A stretch of 64,000 nucleotides of DNA from Neorhizobium alkalisoli (GTDB lineage Bacteria; Pseudomonadota; Alphaproteobacteria; Rhizobiales; Rhizobiaceae), in NCBI RefSeq assembly GCF_002968635.1, contig NZ_PVBN01000009.1, forward strand, positions 62,001 to 126,000. Direction: 5' to 3'. Shown here one piece after another: positions 59,940-64,000 of this stretch. Under the pieces are notes generated by a model, which saw only the letters and a program-made list of their open reading frames with translations, ran no database searches and was not told the DNA's origin. Both the position numbers and the translations under genes were made by a program. Position 1 is the first letter of the stretch. Every line of letters begins with the position of its first letter.

Positions 59940-61193
59940 ATGCAGATACGAACCGCCTCCGCGAGGAGCCTGCGTGTTTTATGCTTTCTGGCCGGCGCGC
60001 TTCTCGCGCTGACCAGCAGCGCCCTGGCGAATGACAACAGCTATCGCCTCGGCGTGATGGACAAGCTGCGTATCCGCGTTGCGGAATGGCAGCCGGCCGA
60101 CGGTACCGTACGCAACTGGGATGCAGTCAGCGGCGATTACACGATCGGCCCCACAGGCTCGCTCTCCCTACCCTTCGTCGGCGACCTCCCCGCCGCAGGG
60201 AAGACGACCGGAGAAGTGGCGAAAACCATCGGCGAGGAATTGCGCAGCAAGTTCGCGCTGCGCAATCTTCCCTCCGCTTCGGTGGAGATCGCCCAGTTCC
60301 GTCCGGTCTTTGTCACCGGCGATGTGAATACGCCCGGTGAATACCCCTATGCGCCCAATCTTACCGTCTTGAAGGCTGTCAGCCTTTCCGGCGGACTTCG
60401 GCGTTCCGATGCCGGCCAGCGTTTCGCGCGGGACTTCATCGATGCCCGCGGTGACGCTGCGGTCTACGATTCCTCGCGTGGCAGGCTGCTCGCCCGCCGT
60501 GCCCGATTGCAGGCGGAAATCGCTCGCGTACCGGAAATCAAGATGCCTGCGGAACTCGAAAAGACTCCCAACGCGCCCCAGTTGATCGCCAGCGAAGCTG
60601 CGCTCATGAAATCGCGGCGGGATCGCTATGAGCTTCAGCTGAAGGCGCTGGCAGACCTCCGCGGCCTTCTCGAAACCGAGGTACAGTCGCTCAGCCGGAA
60701 AGCCGAAACCCAGAAACGTCAGCTGCAGCTTGTCAGCGAAGATCGGGACAAGATGGCCCGTCTGACGGAACAGGGACTGGCGACATCGAGCCGGCGCCTC
60801 ACTTCCGAAGAACGGGCGGCAGACCTCGAATCGAACATGCTCGATACGGATACAGCCGCACTGCGCGCCAAGCAGGACATCAACAAGGCCAACCAGGACG
60901 AAGTCAATCTGCGCAACGACTGGGAAGCGCAGCGCGGCAAGGAACTGCAGGACACCGAGGCCGAGCTCGAAAAGCTCGGATTGCAGCTCACCACCAGCCG
61001 CGAGATGATGGCCGAAGCACTGGCACAATCTGCGGAAGCTCTGAAATTCGACCCCTCCGGCCAGGCCGCCACGATCAAATACCTCGTGGTGAGAGACGAC
61101 GGCCAGGGACCGAAGGAGATGACCGTTGGCGAAAACGACAAGCTTCTGCCCGGCGACGTCATCAAAGTCAGCTCAGAACTCCTGATGCAGTGA
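59940..61193 (+). CDS. exoF: Outer-membrane polysaccharide export protein
   Basis: A 417-residue protein with a signal peptide (about 1-30, VLCFLAGALLALTSSALA), a polysaccharide-export (Wza-like) domain (YRLGVMDKLRIRVAEW, VSGDYTIGPTGSLSLPFVGD), an SLBB segment (VFVTGDVNTPGEYPY) and a long coiled-coil region (about 175-370). It is proposed to form part of the export channel with ExoP and ExoQ. ATG 59940 is used with GAGG upstream; GTG 59904 would put 12 residues before the signal peptide. It follows exoY by 106 bp. Confidence 0.92.
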   Translation: MQIRTASARSLRVLCFLAGALLALTSSALANDNSYRLGVMDKLRIRVAEWQPADGTVRNWDAVSGDYTIGPTGSLSLPFVGDLPAAGKTTGEVAKTIGEELRSKFALRNLPSASVEIAQFRPVFVTGDVNTPGEYPYAPNLTVLKAVSLSGGLRRSDAGQRFARDFIDARGDAAVYDSSRGRLLARRARLQAEIARVPEIKMPAELEKTPNAPQLIASEAALMKSRRDRYELQLKALADLRGLLETEVQSLSRKAETQKRQLQLVSEDRDKMARLTEQGLATSSRRLTSEERAADLESNMLDTDTAALRAKQDINKANQDEVNLRNDWEAQRGKELQDTEAELEKLGLQLTTSREMMAEALAQSAEALKFDPSGQAATIKYLVVRDDGQGPKEMTVGENDKLLPGDVIKVSSELLMQ

Positions 61194-61200
61194 GGACGGC

Positions 61201-62529
61201 ATGAGGATCGCCAAATCTGCACTGATCGATTCGGATCGCAACGAGATCTATGGCATCGCGGCTGTCGCGCTGTCATTTTTCGTCTTTGCCTATTCGAGCC
61301 GGTTCGGGCAGATTTCGATCCTTGCCTATTATGGCGCGTGGTTCCTGCTGGTTCTCGTCGACTATCGGCGAGTACTCGGCAACTATCTGAAATACATCTG
61401 GATCTTCAGCTTTGCGCTGTTCTGTTTCCTCTCCGCCTTCTGGTCGCCCGCCTTCGGCATATCGTTGCGTACGTCCATACAGTATCTCACGCACATCATC
61501 TGCGCGCTGATCGCCGTACGGACGATCAGCGCGCAGACCCTCACTCGCGGCGCGATCGTCGGCACTGCGGTCGTGCTGATGTATTCGCTGCTATTCGGTA
61601 CCTATCTCTACGATGCCATCGACGGCGGCTACAGTTTCGTCGGCGCCTTCTCCTCCAAGAACCAGCTGGGTTTTTATGCCTCGCTTGGCGCCTTCTTTTC
61701 ATACGCCGCAATCCTGGTATTCCGGGCGCGATCTGTCTGGCTCGTTGGCGCCGCTCTAAGCGGTCTGATTTCGGCCTATTCGCTCGCGGCATCGAAATCG
61801 GCAACCTCTGTCATCACCACGATGGGCGTCATCGCCCTTTGTCTGGGAATGCAGGCGATCATGTCCTTGTCACCCCGGACCCGGCGAATCTTCTTTGCCG
61901 CCTCCCTGGTTCTGGTCGCGATCGCGGCTGTCGGCGCACTGCAATTCGGCGCCCTGGATGCGATCCTCTCCGTCTTCGGCAAGGATTCGACCCTGACGGG
62001 CAGGACCTATCTATGGCAGCAGGGAATCGAGGCGGCCCGGCAGCACCCGCTCTTCGGTATCGGCTATCAGGGATATTGGGTCATCGGTTTTTCGGAGGCG
62101 GAAAGGCTCTGGCAGGATTTCTTCATCGCTTCCCGCAGCGGCTTCCATTTCCACAACACCTACATCGAAACCATGGTGGAAACGGGATTGGTCGGGACAC
62201 TGCTCCTCACCTTCATTCTGCTGACCACCCTCATCGGCCATCTGCGGCGCCTGCTCACGGTGGCCCGGAACCCGGAATCCCTGCTCCTCTTCAGCATTGC
62301 CGGCCTGCTGCTCATCCGGTCCTTCGTCGAAATCGACATCATGCATCCCTATCATGTCGGTTCGTTTCTGCTCTATTTCGCCACCGGCAAACTGGCGGTC
62401 AGGCAGGTCCAGGCAAACCGGCATTATTTCGACCGTTTCGCTGCCGGCACAGGCAGCCCGCAGGGCGTCGAAGCGCCCGCATCCTTCGGACACGCAAACG
62501 GCTTCGAGCTGCGGCATCGGCGCTCCTGA
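61201..62529 (+). CDS. exoQ: Succinoglycan polymerase (O-antigen ligase/polymerase family)
   Basis: A 442-residue integral membrane protein with roughly ten to twelve helices and the Wzy/O-antigen-ligase loop: FVGAFSSKNQLGFYASLG, LSAYS-type KSATSVITTMG, DSTLTGRTYLWQQGIEA, HPLFGIGYQGYW and FHFHNTYIETMVETG with the catalytic-type histidine. It polymerizes repeat units to high-molecular-weight succinoglycan on the periplasmic side. It begins 7 bp after exoF. Confidence 0.92.
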   Translation: MRIAKSALIDSDRNEIYGIAAVALSFFVFAYSSRFGQISILAYYGAWFLLVLVDYRRVLGNYLKYIWIFSFALFCFLSAFWSPAFGISLRTSIQYLTHIICALIAVRTISAQTLTRGAIVGTAVVLMYSLLFGTYLYDAIDGGYSFVGAFSSKNQLGFYASLGAFFSYAAILVFRARSVWLVGAALSGLISAYSLAASKSATSVITTMGVIALCLGMQAIMSLSPRTRRIFFAASLVLVAIAAVGALQFGALDAILSVFGKDSTLTGRTYLWQQGIEAARQHPLFGIGYQGYWVIGFSEAERLWQDFFIASRSGFHFHNTYIETMVETGLVGTLLLTFILLTTLIGHLRRLLTVARNPESLLLFSIAGLLLIRSFVEIDIMHPYHVGSFLLYFATGKLAVRQVQANRHYFDRFAAGTGSPQGVEAPASFGHANGFELRHRRS

Positions 62530-62608
62530 TGGGCCAAAAGCCCATCCCGCGAGCTTCTCCCCGCTTCTCTTTGCCCTTTGACGTGCCATTATAGAGGCCC
62601 CGACCCAG

Positions 62609-63622
62609 ATGCAGACGCTATACTCCATCCAGTATCTGAGAGCATTCGCTGCCCTGGCCGTCGTGGTATTCCACGCCGGCGAACGGACGGGCCTGCCCTT
62701 CACGATCGGCGCCGCGGGTGTCGACGTGTTCTTCGTGGTAAGCGGCTTCATCATGATGGCCATCAGCGACAGCCGACCGGTCGGTCCCGGCGATTTCCTC
62801 CGCAACCGTCTTCTGCGCATCGCGCCGGCCTACTGGGCAGCCACCCTGGTCATGGTGATCGGCGCGGTCGCCGGCGTCTTTCCGAACCTGCAGCTGGACC
62901 TCGCTCACACGTTCGGATCGTTTTTCTTCATTCCCGTCGCCTCGCCGAGCAGCGGAAACCTCTGGCCGGTTCTCGTTCAGGGCTGGACGCTGAATTACGA
63001 GATTTTCTTCTATGCCCTCTTCGCTCTGGTCCTGTTCCTCAGGCCCGCGTCGCGGCTCCTGGCTCTGACGCTCATCTTCGGCGTCTTCGTTATGGCAGGC
63101 GCATTGCTGCAACCGAAGAACCCGATCCTGGCCTTCTACACCGCGCCTCTCATCCTGGAATTTGTCGCAGGAGCGGCGCTGGCGAAATTATGGACCGCAC
63201 GACGCCTGCCGTCGCCAATAGTCGGCCTTTCGCTCATCGCTGCATCGATCGCGGGCTTCGCGACGATCCATCTGCTGAAGCTGGAGTTCGACGCCTTGAC
63301 CTGCGGCCCGCTGGCGGTCCTTCTCGTGCTCGGAGCGCTGGCTGTGGAGGCGAACGCCCATCTGCGGAAACTTCCCTTCCTCGCCTATCTGGGCGACAGC
63401 TCCTATTCCATCTACCTCTGGCATACCTTCACCATCTCCGTCGTCGTAAAGATCGGCTTCATGCTTGCGCTTCCCGCAGCGGCGATCCTTTTGGTCGCCG
63501 TCGTATTGGGCACCGCATCCGGGATCGCCGCCTATGAATGCCTGGAAAAGCCGATCCAATCCCTGTTGAAAGGAAAGAGGCCTTCCCTCCGGCGTTTGCC
63601 GATACGGGGTCCGGCTCAATAA
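62609..63622 (+). CDS. exoZ: Succinoglycan acetyltransferase (acyltransferase 3)
   Basis: A 337-residue membrane acyltransferase of family 3 with about ten helices: LYSIQYLRAFAALAVVVFHA (conserved HA histidine near residue 20), GVDVFFVVSGFIM, FLRNRLLRIAPAYWAATLV, WTLNYEIFFYALFA and SSYSIYLWHTF. It adds the acetyl group to the repeat. The gap of 79 bp after exoQ and the order fit exoZ of S. meliloti. A short rho-like region precedes the convergent next gene. Confidence 0.92.
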   Translation: MQTLYSIQYLRAFAALAVVVFHAGERTGLPFTIGAAGVDVFFVVSGFIMMAISDSRPVGPGDFLRNRLLRIAPAYWAATLVMVIGAVAGVFPNLQLDLAHTFGSFFFIPVASPSSGNLWPVLVQGWTLNYEIFFYALFALVLFLRPASRLLALTLIFGVFVMAGALLQPKNPILAFYTAPLILEFVAGAALAKLWTARRLPSPIVGLSLIAASIAGFATIHLLKLEFDALTCGPLAVLLVLGALAVEANAHLRKLPFLAYLGDSSYSIYLWHTFTISVVVKIGFMLALPAAAILLVAVVLGTASGIAAYECLEKPIQSLLKGKRPSLRRLPIRGPAQ

Positions 63623-63635
63623 GGCGCCGGGATAA

Positions 63636-64000
63636 TCAGTCCTTCGGGGTCGTTGGGCTCTCATCCTTGAGATGCTCCGCAAGGCGGAGGGCGAGCGCCA
63701 CGGCCGGCAGCGTGGGATTTGCATGCCCGCCGGTCGGGAAGAGGCAACTGCCTGCAAGGTAAAGATTGGCTATGCCGTGGACGCGGCAATCCGCATCGGC
63801 CACGCCTTCAGCCGGCGCTGCCGCCATCCGGCTGAGGCCGATCTGGTGGTACCCGTCGAAGGCCTGGTTCAACACCGCTTGCCGCCGCTCTTCGGGAGCG
63901 TGCAGATATTCCAGCCGGCCAAGTCCATTGCGCCGCAGCCAATCGTCAAGAATTTCGTGCGACCTCAGCACAGATGAGAGGTCCTGATCGATCACGTTGT
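63636..64000 (-). CDS. GMC-family oxidoreductase, C-terminal part, cut by window edge
   Basis: About 120 C-terminal residues are present and the frame is open to the edge. VLNQAFDGYHQIGLSRMA contains the catalytic-histidine region of GMC enzymes (DGYHQIG), and NLYLAGSCLFPTGGHANPTL is the C-terminal FAD-binding motif with the second catalytic residue (GHANPT). GMC enzymes are flavin-dependent sugar or alcohol oxidoreductases. It is convergent with exoZ, 13 bp apart, where S. meliloti has exoB. The N-terminus lies beyond base 64000. Confidence 0.85.
   Translation of the reverse strand, partial: NVIDQDLSSVLRSHEILDDWLRRNGLGRLEYLHAPEERRQAVLNQAFDGYHQIGLSRMAAAPAEGVADADCRVHGIANLYLAGSCLFPTGGHANPTLPAVALALRLAEHLKDESPTTPKD

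Overview
This window looks like chromosome or chromid DNA of an alphaproteobacterium of the family Rhizobiaceae (Rhizobium/Agrobacterium/Sinorhizobium group). The evidence is a nearly complete succinoglycan (exo) cluster in the Sinorhizobium meliloti gene order, a nas nitrate-assimilation operon under NasT/NasS, rhizobial-type GC-rich codon use, and a sulfoquinovose (SQ) monooxygenase locus of the kind described in Agrobacterium tumefaciens. No tRNA, rRNA, CRISPR array, IS element or phage gene was seen.

Left part (1-14652): a truncated DUF763 gene, an aminotransferase, a sulfite-oxidase-like molybdoprotein, a three-subunit molybdenum hydroxylase (Fe-S, FAD and Mo subunits) with a divergent TetR regulator and a perfect 20-bp palindrome between them, an XRE regulator/NTF2-like pair, a LysE exporter, a pseudouridine-degradation pair (psuK with a fused HTH, psuG), a lone Mo-hydroxylase large subunit and a FrcK/uridine-kinase-like kinase.

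Sugar and sulfosugar part (14660-28792): a CUT1 sugar ABC transporter diverges from a ROK regulator that leads an operon with a Gfo/Idh dehydrogenase and a ThuA-like protein. Two matching 23-bp inverted repeats lie in the shared intergenic region. Next to this is the SQ locus: gntR and a sulfoquinovosidase with the K-E-R-W-Y sulfosugar-recognition set (smoI) leftward, and smoC (SQ monooxygenase), smoB (aldo/keto reductase) and smoA (flavin reductase) rightward. A likely flow is import of SQ glycoside, release of SQ, oxidative desulfonation to 6-oxo-glucose plus sulfite, and reduction to glucose. The Gfo/Idh-ThuA pair is not part of the standard scheme and is the most interesting addition.

Nitrogen part (28851-44846): a membrane-less FtsK homologue, then nasT-nasS, a sigma-54 promoter with a NasT-type leader, and an operon of nitrate transporter, nirB, nirD, nirC-like channel, a PP2C-phosphatase/Ser-Thr-kinase fusion, nitrate reductase and cysG. 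A second leader with two A-x-x-G hexaloop hairpins and a competing terminator stem lies just before the nitrate reductase gene, so this operon seems to be controlled by NasT at two points.

Exopolysaccharide part (44852-63622): leftward exoH-K-L-A-M-O-N-P, rightward exoW-V, leftward exoU and exoX, rightward exoY-F-Q and exoZ. These encode UDP-glucose synthesis, the galactose-P priming enzyme, glucosyltransferases, succinyl, acetyl and pyruvyl decoration, export, polymerization and a glycanase. exoT (flippase) and exoI, which lie between exoH and exoW in S. meliloti, are absent; 761 bp without a convincing gene takes their place. The window ends in a truncated GMC oxidoreductase instead of exoB.
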